6,477 nt of DNA. It comes from an uncultured Bacteroidota bacterium (lineage in GTDB: Bacteria; Bacteroidota; Bacteroidia; Bacteroidales; SZUA-534). A program made the position numbers and the translations under genes. The notes beneath the pieces were generated by a model. The model was not told the DNA's origin. It did not search any database and saw only the letters and a program-made list of their open reading frames with translations. Shown piece after piece: positions 1-5,988 of this stretch. Numbering within the stretch: the stretch's first letter is position 1; each line of letters opens with the position of its first letter. The DNA is taken from positions 1 through 6,477 of the forward strand of contig CALCFP010000152.1 of assembly GCA_937900725.1 (NCBI GenBank). The letters run 5' to 3'.

Positions 1-1357
1 TGGAACAATGCCTGATCAAGACACTGCATTCTATGCCGTTTGGTTGATTAACAAGCACTTTGCCGTTTGGTGCGCTAATGATGGCACCAACGATACAATC
101 AAGGTTGATACTCTTGATTTTGGCGCTGTTATTATAGCACCTTCTGAAAAACCGACTCGTGACAATTATGCATTCATGGGCTGGTCAGCCACAACAGACG
201 GAACCATTATTTCAGACTTTGGCACAATGCCTGATCAAGACACTGCATTCTATGCCGTTTGGAATATCAACAAGCATGTTGCCAATTGGTACGCTAACGA
301 CGGCACCAACGATAAAGTAAATGTTGATACTCTTGATTTTGGCACTGTTATTATGGCACCTTCTGAAAAACCGACTCGTGAGAATTACAAATTCATAGGC
401 TGGTCGGCAACTGCCGATGGCGACACAACATCTGTCTTTGGAACAATGCCTGACAAAGACACTGCATTCTACGCCGTTTGGGAGAACCTTATGTTTGATG
501 CAGTCTGGTATGCCAACAACGGCACAGCCGAAATATTCTTCACCACGCACGCAAGCGTAAGCACCACACTAACAGCACCAGAAACTAGTCCGGTCCGCGA
601 CAACTATACATTCAAGGGCTGGTCGGCAACTGCTGACGGCGAAGTGACAACGGTCTTTGGTGAAATGCCGGCAGGTGGCACTCAGTTCTACGCTATATGG
701 GAAGATGTAATGTACGATGCAGTTTGGTATGCCAACAATGGCACGGCCGAAGTGTTCTTCACTACACACGCAAGCGTAAGCAGCACATTGACGGCACCTG
801 AAGCCAATCCAGTCCGCGACAACTATACATTCAAGGGATGGTCGTCAACCGCTGATGGCGAAGTGACAACATCCTTTGGCGTAATGCCGGCTGGTGGCAC
901 TCAGTTCTATGCCGTTTGGGAAGATGTGCTATATGACGCCGTTTGGTATGCCAACAACGGCACATCCGAAATATTCTTCACCACGCACGCAACCGTAAGC
1001 AGCACACTTACAGCACCAGAAGGAACTCCTGATCATGGTTCATATATCTTCAAAGGCTGGTCTTCAACTGCCGACGGTGAACCATTGACCGATTTTGGCG
1101 TGATGCCGGCAGGCGGCACATCATTCTACGCCGTTTGGGCGCCAGGCGAATTCACAGTCGTTTGGGACATGAACGATGGCAGTGGCAAGACATATTTGTC
1201 GCAGCCGGTTGTGCTTGGCGAAAAGATTGTTGCGCCAAACGACAACCCGTCTCGCAAATGCTATGAATTCAAGGGTTGGTCGGCAACTGCCGATGGCGAT
1301 GTGACAACCGACTTCGGTGTCATGACTGCCGATGGAGCCATATTCTACGCAATATGG
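1..1357 (+). repeat. Tandem 219-bp coding repeat array (six complete InlB B-type units)
   Basis: The sequence repeats with an exact 219-bp period and no indels: the MP/MT codon pair starting each register falls at 8, 227, 446, 665, 884, 1103 and 1322. In domain phase the units are 59-262, 278-481, 497-700, 716-919, 935-1138 and 1154-1357, separated by 15-bp linkers; the end of a further unit precedes position 59. Units 1-2 form one subtype (NDGTND...VDTLDFG...PSEKPTR) and units 3-5 another (YANNGTAEIFF...THASVSSTL). Unit 6 diverges in its first half. Nucleotide identity is high within a subtype: positions 5-43 are identical to 224-262, and 137-162 to 356-381. This fits growth by local duplication. 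Confidence 0.95.
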
Positions 1358-2044
1358 GCAGGCATTGTAGAATTTGAAGCACCAGAATCGTTCGAGACTT
1401 GTGAAAACGACAAATATGTTGAATTGACCAACGTCAGCGACTCTGTCAAATTTACTTGGAAGGTCAACGGAGTTGTTGATCCTTCACAGGTTGGCACAAT
1501 ATTCACATTGCCCGACAATGCGAAGTATTCAGGAACGATTGCAGTTACTGGTTCATACGGTGGCACCGAAGTGACTAAGGAAATCAAGTACATACGCAAG
1601 AAAGACATGATTACCACAATGTGGGACGATGTTGTTTCGGTCATCAATGCCGACAGCCTCTTCCAATCATACAAGTGGTATCACAACGACATTCTGATTG
1701 ACACTACTGAATACTACAATGAGGTAGGAGGACTTACAGGCAAGTATTATTTAGTGGCAACCACATCCGGCGGAGAGGAAATCTGCTCTTGCGAGCGCGA
1801 TTTCGGCAAAAAGCCGGAAGCCTCAATCTCAGTATATCCAAATCCTGCCGTTGAGCGTGTTCTCGTAAAGGGCAATGCACTTGAGGTTGGAAAGTCAATC
1901 TTTATTACTGACGAGAATGGCAAGGTTTGGTTGTCACGAGAAATCACCGACAACAACGTTGAAGAAATCAGCCTGTCGAATCTTCCTCAGGGTCTTTACA
2001 TTGTGAAAATCGACAACAAGTCTATCTCATTCATCAAACTGTAA
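1..2044 (+). CDS. InlB B-repeat surface protein with T9SS type A sorting domain (5'-truncated)
   Basis: The reading frame is open to the left edge (first full codon at 2) and enters in mid-repeat, so the ATG at 8 is an internal Met and the true start and signal peptide lie outside. Numbering from that Met, residues 18-450 are six tandem InlB B-type (Listeria-Bacteroides, Flg_new-like) repeats of exactly 73 residues, each with the signature NYxFKGWSATADG, then FG, then FYAVW. Residues 451-600 look like Ig/PKD-type beta modules; 534-595 carry an MWDDVVSV...YKWYHN...GLTGKYYLV pattern that often precedes sorting domains in Bacteroidota. Residues 607-678 are a T9SS type A C-terminal domain: it starts ISVYPNPA and ends LPQGLYIVKI plus a short basic/hydrophobic tail. 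Family knowledge: such proteins cross the outer membrane through T9SS and become surface-anchored or released. Inference: adhesin or matrix-like role, ligand unknown. The gene is followed closely by a barrel gene, probably in one transcript. Confidence 0.9.
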   Translation, partial: GTMPDQDTAFYAVWLINKHFAVWCANDGTNDTIKVDTLDFGAVIIAPSEKPTRDNYAFMGWSATTDGTIISDFGTMPDQDTAFYAVWNINKHVANWYANDGTNDKVNVDTLDFGTVIMAPSEKPTRENYKFIGWSATADGDTTSVFGTMPDKDTAFYAVWENLMFDAVWYANNGTAEIFFTTHASVSTTLTAPETSPVRDNYTFKGWSATADGEVTTVFGEMPAGGTQFYAIWEDVMYDAVWYANNGTAEVFFTTHASVSSTLTAPEANPVRDNYTFKGWSSTADGEVTTSFGVMPAGGTQFYAVWEDVLYDAVWYANNGTSEIFFTTHATVSSTLTAPEGTPDHGSYIFKGWSSTADGEPLTDFGVMPAGGTSFYAVWAPGEFTVVWDMNDGSGKTYLSQPVVLGEKIVAPNDNPSRKCYEFKGWSATADGDVTTDFGVMTADGAIFYAIWAGIVEFEAPESFETCENDKYVELTNVSDSVKFTWKVNGVVDPSQVGTIFTLPDNAKYSGTIAVTGSYGGTEVTKEIKYIRKKDMITTMWDDVVSVINADSLFQSYKWYHNDILIDTTEYYNEVGGLTGKYYLVATTSGGEEICSCERDFGKKPEASISVYPNPAVERVLVKGNALEVGKSIFITDENGKVWLSREITDNNVEEISLSNLPQGLYIVKIDNKSISFIKL

Positions 2045-2056
2045 CATTAGGCAAAT

Positions 2057-2986
2057 ATGAATAACAGATCTTTTATTGATAAAACTATGGGAAACGTCAA
2101 ATTATCCAATTTGATTATAGCGTTGGTAATGTTCTTTTTGCCAATGACGGGATATGCACAGATCAAGGAGTATTTCATACCACGATACATTACTGGCGAC
2201 CTTGGAGGCGGACTACAAACCATTCAATTCACACCACACGACGGCCAGCACAAGGTTGGAATGGGATTCCGTTTCAATGCAGGCTGTGTCTTTATGATTG
2301 ATGACAATTGGGGCATTAACACTGGAGTAGGATTGTCTTCATATCGGTCGCGAGTGATTTACGACAGCACAATGGAAAGCAGTTATGCTCTTGATACGTT
2401 GGCACTGCCAGACAAAAACCTGGAATATGAATTCCGCACTTATTTCAGCGATTTTTCAGAGCGTCAGAACCTTTTGCAGTTGGAAGTGCCTATCACGGCA
2501 TTCTGCCAATATCCAGTCATTAACGACAGGTTCGATATCATTGGAAAGGCTGGTTTCAAGTTGGGATTTCCATTAAGCACTAAATATTGTTTTATGGACG
2601 GAAATTATGAGACACGCGGTTATTATCCATACACTAAAGTGGAGTATCACGACATGCCAAATCACGATTTTGAAAAGATTCAGGCAGACAAAGAAAAAGG
2701 AAAATGCAAGGTTAATCCTGTCAACGTTTCCCTATTGCTGGAAGGCGGAATGAGCTACAAATTTACCAAGGCATTGCGAGCATTTGCGTCTGTCTATTTC
2801 AGTTATTGCTTGAGCAATCTGCATAAGGAAACAGTCGACCCGATTCTTTCTCCTGACAAGAAGTATAATGGAACATTGAGTTCAAGTCAGATCGATAGAG
2901 CAAGCCTTATGTCGGTTGGCCTGTCTGCTGGTGTTATTTGGGACTATAACATCTCAAAATACCGTTCTAAACGTAAATTCAGGTAG
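2057..2986 (+). CDS. Putative outer-membrane beta-barrel protein
   Basis: The 309-residue product has a signal peptide: a Lys-containing n-region, hydrophobic core LIIALVMFFLP (residues 19-29) and a probable cut after GYA before Gln35. The mature part alternates polar and hydrophobic residues in amphipathic strands, for example GMGFRFNAGCVFMI, WGINTGVGLSSY, LLQLEVPITAFCQY, FDIIGKAGFKLGFPL and SLMSVGLSAGVIWDY. This resembles the small porin-like OMP beta-barrel families of Bacteroidota (PF13568/PF13505 type). A charged stretch around residues 195-220 is probably a loop. The start at 2057 lies 12 bp after the upstream stop. An in-frame ATG at 2087 would give a more usual 24-residue signal peptide, and neither start has a clear Shine-Dalgarno. 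Spacing and the shared downstream terminator suggest co-transcription with the repeat protein. Inference: it may help anchor or display that protein. No specific transport function can be read from the sequence. Confidence 0.75.
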   Translation: MNNRSFIDKTMGNVKLSNLIIALVMFFLPMTGYAQIKEYFIPRYITGDLGGGLQTIQFTPHDGQHKVGMGFRFNAGCVFMIDDNWGINTGVGLSSYRSRVIYDSTMESSYALDTLALPDKNLEYEFRTYFSDFSERQNLLQLEVPITAFCQYPVINDRFDIIGKAGFKLGFPLSTKYCFMDGNYETRGYYPYTKVEYHDMPNHDFEKIQADKEKGKCKVNPVNVSLLLEGGMSYKFTKALRAFASVYFSYCLSNLHKETVDPILSPDKKYNGTLSSSQIDRASLMSVGLSAGVIWDYNISKYRSKRKFR

Positions 2987-3004
2987 GATTCCATACATGA
3001 TGAT

Positions 3005-3033
3005 AAAAAGGCACATTCATTTGTGCCTTTTTT
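3005..3033 (+). terminator. Rho-independent terminator after the surface-protein pair
   Basis: An 11-bp perfect stem pairs AAAAAGGCACA (3005-3015) with TGTGCCTTTTT (3022-3032) around a 6-nt loop (TTCATT). The T-run at 3028-3033 serves both the stem and the U-tract. It lies about 20 bp after the barrel gene stop. The A-rich 5' arm also gives the - strand a T-tract, but no gene on that strand would use it here. Confidence 0.9.
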
Positions 3034-3066
3034 GTTAGATATTACCCCATTTTCAAAATTTTGGCA

Positions 3067-3107
3067 TCATACTTTTGCTAAGTCCCGAAAGAATTTTCAT
3101 ACTTTTG
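3067..3107 (+). repeat. Direct repeat TCATACTTTTG, two copies 30 bp apart
   Basis: The 11-mer occurs exactly at 3067-3077 and 3097-3107, start to start 30 bp, in the short intergenic stretch before the HU/SPOR gene. Each copy contains TACTTTTG, a full match to the Bacteroides -7 element TAnnTTTG. The copies may be two promoters, a promoter plus a decoy, or a regulator site on one helix face (about three turns). Confidence 0.75.
3074..3107 (+). promoter_or_regulatory. Predicted Bacteroidota-type promoter for the HU/SPOR gene
   Basis: TTTG at 3074-3077 can act as the -33 element and TACTTTTG at 3100-3107 matches the -7 consensus TAnnTTTG, with 22 bp between them (slightly long). Transcription would begin around 3112-3116, leaving a very short leader before the ATG at 3127. 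Its position after a terminator and before a single + strand gene fits a promoter. The -33 TTTG forms the end of the upstream copy of the direct repeat. Confidence 0.6.
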
Positions 3108-3126
3108 TTTATTGGTTTAATAAGAA

Positions 3127-4113
3127 ATGCTCGATTTAAGCAACTATATTACAGGTCTTTTGTTTATTCACGATTGCGTGATATTGCCCGGATTTGGAGG
3201 TTTTGTCGCCAATTATAGTGATGCTGTTTATGACGAATCAAGCAATACATTCTCGCCACCATCTAAAAAACTGCTGTTCAATAGCAATCTTTCATACAAT
3301 GATGGTCTGTTAATCAATTATTTGTCGCGCCAAAACGGCATTAGTTACGAGCAGGCAGACCAACTTGTGAAACAGAGTGTTGAGGATGCTTGGATAAGGC
3401 TTGAAAAAGGTGAGACATTGAAGTTCGACGGCATAGGCACTTTCCGCTACAACGATGACGGCACACTGAATTTCAATCCTCAACTCACTGAAAACCTGTT
3501 GACAGATTCATATGGATTGTTCTCGTTCAGGTTTCCACCATTGAGTTATCAGTCAAAATCACAGTCAATTATTAACAACGATAATATCAGACGGATGCCA
3601 ATCATTGAACCTAAAAACATATTGCGTTATGCGGCAATATTGGTGCCAGTTGCTGTTTTGATAGGATTAATTCCAGTGTTCAACCAGCATTTCAGCAATA
3701 GTGCGAGCGTAGCGCCAGTGCCTACCAATAGAAGTGTTTCCATCGAGGACTCATACAGTGCCAATATTCCATTATCATCTGTTGAGGACGCAATAGAATC
3801 TTCTACAGACAAACGTTCGGCATTGTTCTATAATGAGGCTGTTGCCAGAGAAAATGCAGTTGTCAGTCACCAAAAGTCGCAATCGGGTTCATTCTACATC
3901 ATTGGCGGCAGTTATGCCGAAAAATCAAATGCCGATAAACTTGCCAAAACATTTGAAAAGGAGGGCTATGATTCAGAGGTGATTTGTACCGACAATTTGT
4001 ATAGAGTATCGCTTGCCAGATTTGATGACAAGGTTAAGGCCTTACACGAACTACGCAGGATACGTGCCAATGAAAAATATGGCAATGCTTGGCTGTTCAC
4101 AGTGGTCAAATAA
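3127..4113 (+). CDS. HU-CCDC81-like and SPOR domain inner-membrane protein
   Basis: The 328-residue protein has three parts. Residues 1-140 resemble the paired CCDC81-type prokaryotic HU domains: LSNYITGLLFIHDCVILPGFGGFVANY, with the family hallmark PGFGGF at 21-26, then LSYNDGLLINYLSRQNGISY, and GETLKFDGIGTFRYNDDG, typical of the second domain. Residues 165-185 form one membrane helix (ILRYAAILVPVAVLIGLIPVF) after an Arg/Lys-containing stretch, so the N-terminus should face the cytoplasm. After a Ser-rich linker, residues 254-328 form a SPOR domain (GSFYIIGGSYAEKSNADKL ... LYRVSLARF). Family knowledge: SPOR domains bind denuded glycan strands of septal peptidoglycan, and HU-like folds often bind DNA. 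Inference: a link from the cytoplasm or nucleoid to the cell wall, perhaps at division. The length and layout are those of the standard Bacteroidota family. The ATG follows an A-rich tract with no strong Shine-Dalgarno, and the gene has its own promoter. Confidence 0.9.
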   Translation: MLDLSNYITGLLFIHDCVILPGFGGFVANYSDAVYDESSNTFSPPSKKLLFNSNLSYNDGLLINYLSRQNGISYEQADQLVKQSVEDAWIRLEKGETLKFDGIGTFRYNDDGTLNFNPQLTENLLTDSYGLFSFRFPPLSYQSKSQSIINNDNIRRMPIIEPKNILRYAAILVPVAVLIGLIPVFNQHFSNSASVAPVPTNRSVSIEDSYSANIPLSSVEDAIESSTDKRSALFYNEAVARENAVVSHQKSQSGSFYIIGGSYAEKSNADKLAKTFEKEGYDSEVICTDNLYRVSLARFDDKVKALHELRRIRANEKYGNAWLFTVVK

Positions 4114-4126
4114 GTCCCAACTCCCT

Positions 4127-4963
4127 TTAGGCGACCTTTATCGTAATCACAGGAATAGGTGAGTGGTTAACCAGTTTTTGTGGGTTTGATACTGAGAATT
4201 GTTGCCAACTGTTGTCAAGCCGTTCACTTGTTGCTGCTATCAGGTCGGCATCAATGCCAATTGCATAGTCGATCACCGATTTTGCCGTTTTCGCCTTTTT
4301 TGTCAGAAGGTAGTCTTTGCAATATTTGACTTTGTGTCTGTCAAGATATATTGTCACAGCTTTCATTGCGTCTTGCATTTTCTTTTCTGTGGCAAATTTG
4401 GAGTCTGTTCGTAAATCAACAAGAACCATTTCAGCGTTGAAACATCTGGCAATGTTTGCCACAATAGGTATTTTGAGTCTTGTGCGTTCGGTGTTGTCAA
4501 TTGGGACCACAATCCGGTGTGGCGTTTTGGGCACAAAACTATATTTTATTGTGACAACTGGACAAGTGGCATGGCTGACAATTCTAAAAGCATTGCTACC
4601 TTCCCATTGCTCCTTGAATCCAGATACGCCGTTGGTCCCGCTTATTATCATAAGCGCATCGCCGTATTTTGCCTGATTGCACACTTCAGTAAACACTCTG
4701 CCGTCGCGTACGCAATATGTTATTTGTCCCTTTACCTTGCCCTTGAAATGCGCTATTATTTTCTTGAAGTTGTCAATGGCAGTTGACTTCAAAACTTCAT
4801 CGTAATCGCTGTAAGCTATGGAAGGGTCATAATCTGCATTCTTGCGTTTTACGTTAATCATTTTCACATCGCATTCCAGTGCATTTGCATATAGGACAGC
4901 GTGTTCCATTGCATTTATAGAACTTGGTGAGAAATCGACCGGAACCAAAATGTACTTATCCAT
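4127..4963 (-). CDS. Tandem-domain universal stress protein (UspA family)
   Basis: The 278-residue product has two Usp folds. Domain 1 (about 1-141) opens with YILVPVDFSPSSINAMEHA, where Asp10 is the usual nucleotide-binding Asp. It ends with the full ATP-loop signature G-x2-G-x9-G-S (Gly109, Gly112, Gly122, Ser123), followed by VSHATCPVVTIK. Domain 2 (about 149-278) opens with HRIVVPIDNTERTR and ends with NHSPIPVITIKVA. Where the ATP loop should be it reads ATSERLDNSWQQFSVSN, with no glycines. Domain 1 therefore probably binds ATP while domain 2 is a degenerate partner. No membrane or signal segment is present, so it is cytoplasmic. Family knowledge: Usp proteins support survival under starvation or stress; the exact role here is unknown. 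It sits 34 bp after the lipoprotein gene on the same strand and may be read with it. It converges on the HU/SPOR gene with 13 bp between stops. Confidence 0.92.
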   Translation of the reverse strand: MDKYILVPVDFSPSSINAMEHAVLYANALECDVKMINVKRKNADYDPSIAYSDYDEVLKSTAIDNFKKIIAHFKGKVKGQITYCVRDGRVFTEVCNQAKYGDALMIISGTNGVSGFKEQWEGSNAFRIVSHATCPVVTIKYSFVPKTPHRIVVPIDNTERTRLKIPIVANIARCFNAEMVLVDLRTDSKFATEKKMQDAMKAVTIYLDRHKVKYCKDYLLTKKAKTAKSVIDYAIGIDADLIAATSERLDNSWQQFSVSNPQKLVNHSPIPVITIKVA

Positions 4964-4997
4964 AGTTGTGGGTATTTATTATGCCAAAATAAACTAT

Positions 4998-5444
4998 TTA
5001 TGGTTTAAATGTGGTATCAACATTGAGTTTCTTTTTAAAGAACCAATATTTGCCTGTCACTTTGCCTTTAAGTCTGATTATGGACTTGTTTTTATCAAAT
5101 TCATCAATTGATGTCATGCCTGCCTTTAGTGCCTCTTTGGTGCTGATCTTCACGACAAAGTTGCATCTTGCTTGGTCTTTGGCTTTGATAGTGTTTTGGT
5201 CGCGTAATGACAGCAATCCTGCGTTTTTGTTGGCAAACAGAACGTCAAGTTCGGCCGATTCAATTGTAATGTCATGTCGTCCTGGATTGTAAATAGTTGC
5301 TTCAACTTCTGCCGTGACATATTTCATGGACACCTCTTTTACGTCAACATTGTCCAGTTTGACAAATTCAGGTGCTTTGTATCCACAGCAGCCTTGCAGC
5401 ATTGTAGCCAGTATTCCTATTACAATTATGGTTCTTATCGACAT
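4998..5444 (-). CDS. LEA-2-like small lipoprotein
   Basis: I chose the ATG at 5444 (148 residues). It places a compact lipoprotein signal at the N-terminus: MSIRTIIVIGILATMLQGC, lipobox LQGC, lipidated Cys19. A longer frame from 5477 adds 11 residues, but its start lies inside the loop of the upstream terminator and spoils the signal peptide. The mature domain (about 24-148) has a pattern like LEA type 2 / water-stress (WHy) proteins: VEATIYNPGRHDITIES with the typical Asn-Pro at 53-54, then a strand with a small-residue turn (LFANKNAGLLSL), and a basic C-terminal strand (GKVTGKYWFFKKKLNVD). Family knowledge: this is a beta-sandwich fold of uncertain role, often periplasmic and linked to stress tolerance. 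No Asp follows the lipidated Cys. A -7 box upstream is not evident, so expression may depend on read-through of the exbD terminator or an unrecognised promoter. The LEA assignment is from pattern only. Confidence 0.72.
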   Translation of the reverse strand: MSIRTIIVIGILATMLQGCCGYKAPEFVKLDNVDVKEVSMKYVTAEVEATIYNPGRHDITIESAELDVLFANKNAGLLSLRDQNTIKAKDQARCNFVVKISTKEALKAGMTSIDEFDKNKSIIRLKGKVTGKYWFFKKKLNVDTTFKP

Positions 5445-5455
5445 GCCATTTATGT

Positions 5456-5495
5456 AAAAAAAAGGATGGTCGCACATATAATGCAGCCATCCTTT
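5456..5495 (-). terminator. Rho-independent terminator after the exbD pair
   Basis: On the - strand, AAAGGATGG (5495-5487) pairs with CCATCCTTT (5469-5461). A small GCA/TGC inner stem may extend the hairpin. The final stem Ts run on as an 8-base T-tract (5463-5456). It begins about 20 bp after the exbD stop, between the exbD pair and the lipoprotein gene. The loop is fairly large (17 nt without the inner stem), so some read-through is possible. Confidence 0.85.
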
Positions 5496-5514
5496 GTATT
5501 AGAAGATGTTGAAA

Positions 5515-5988
5515 TTAGTAGCGTCTTAAACCCTTCTTGGTAGAATAGTTTATCTTCAAGGCGCTAACCTTTCTCAATTCTTGTTTTACGTCAGTTACAA
5601 TACCCATTTTGGTATCCTCGTCAACCTTAAGTGATGTTGTCATCAATGGAACTTCCTTCTCGTCTTTTTGTTCACGTTCCGACTCAATGTAGCTGGCAAT
5701 GTCTTTAGGGTCAGCGAATTGGTCGTTCAGTTGAATACGAGGCTCTGTTCCATAAGTTTTGGTAAACTTTTCTTTTGGCTTGCCAATGTAGATGTAACTA
5801 ACCAATGACTTCTTTTCAAGTTTCTTGATTTCAGAAGCCTGCGGAACGTTTACATTTACCTTTAGGTCAACCTCTTTCATGGTTGTTGACACCATGAAGA
5901 AGAACAACAACATATAAACTACGTCAGGAAGAGATGATGTTGAAATTGCAGGAACTTCTTTTTTTCCGCCTTCTCTAAATTTTCCCAT
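5515..5988 (-). CDS. exbD: ExbD/TolR-family biopolymer transport protein (second copy)
   Basis: The 157-residue protein has the ExbD/TolR layout. A short basic cytoplasmic tail (MGKFREGGKKEVPAIS) is followed by one membrane helix at about 20-36 (LPDVVYMLLFFFMVSTT) and a periplasmic domain. Asp22 in the SLPDVVYML motif sits where the ExbD/TolR family keeps its essential proton-relay Asp. The C-terminal half has a final dimerisation-type pattern: TTSLKVDEDTKMGIVTDV, then LRKVSALKINYS. Family knowledge: ExbD works with the ExbB pentamer in the inner membrane to pass proton-motive force to TonB, which drives outer-membrane receptors such as SusC-type transporters. The start overlaps the upstream exbD stop (TAATG), and a strong Shine-Dalgarno lies in the upstream gene, so translation is probably coupled. 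A terminator follows, making this the last gene of the operon. TolR is an alternative name, but the Bacteroidota paired arrangement favours ExbD. Confidence 0.93.
   Translation of the reverse strand: MGKFREGGKKEVPAISTSSLPDVVYMLLFFFMVSTTMKEVDLKVNVNVPQASEIKKLEKKSLVSYIYIGKPKEKFTKTYGTEPRIQLNDQFADPKDIASYIESEREQKDEKEVPLMTTSLKVDEDTKMGIVTDVKQELRKVSALKINYSTKKGLRRY

Noticed and set aside
212..769. Open frames on the - strand inside the repeat array
   Set aside because: They mirror the 219-bp repeats of the coding strand, have no plausible domain or signal, and arise from the even codon pattern of the + strand gene.
1..1357. CRISPR-like or non-coding satellite repeat
   Set aside because: The period is a multiple of three, the frame stays open, and the units encode a known protein repeat.
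1345..1956. Further - strand open frames over the Ig-like and sorting-domain region
   Set aside because: They lie entirely opposite a well-supported coding region and show no recognisable protein features.
2385..2576. 63-codon + strand frame within the barrel gene
   Set aside because: It is out of frame inside a coherent signal-peptide/beta-barrel gene and has no features of its own.
2057..2986. PorP/SprF family assignment for the barrel protein
   Set aside because: Position and size fit, but the typical N-terminal NPAYAG-like motif after the signal peptide is not seen, so only a general barrel call is made.
4985..4992. Possible -7 element TTATTTTG on the - strand before the Usp gene
   Set aside because: It matches TAnnTTTG at only 7 of 8 positions and has no TTTG at a fitting distance upstream, so it is too weak to annotate.
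5445..5477. Longer N-terminus for the lipoprotein, from the ATG at 5477
   Set aside because: The start lies within the loop of a convincing terminator and would put 11 residues before an otherwise standard lipoprotein signal.
4199..5543. Several + strand frames opposite the Usp and lipoprotein genes
   Set aside because: They are antisense to genes with clear motifs (Usp ATP loop, lipobox), and their Cys/Phe-rich translations look like shadows.
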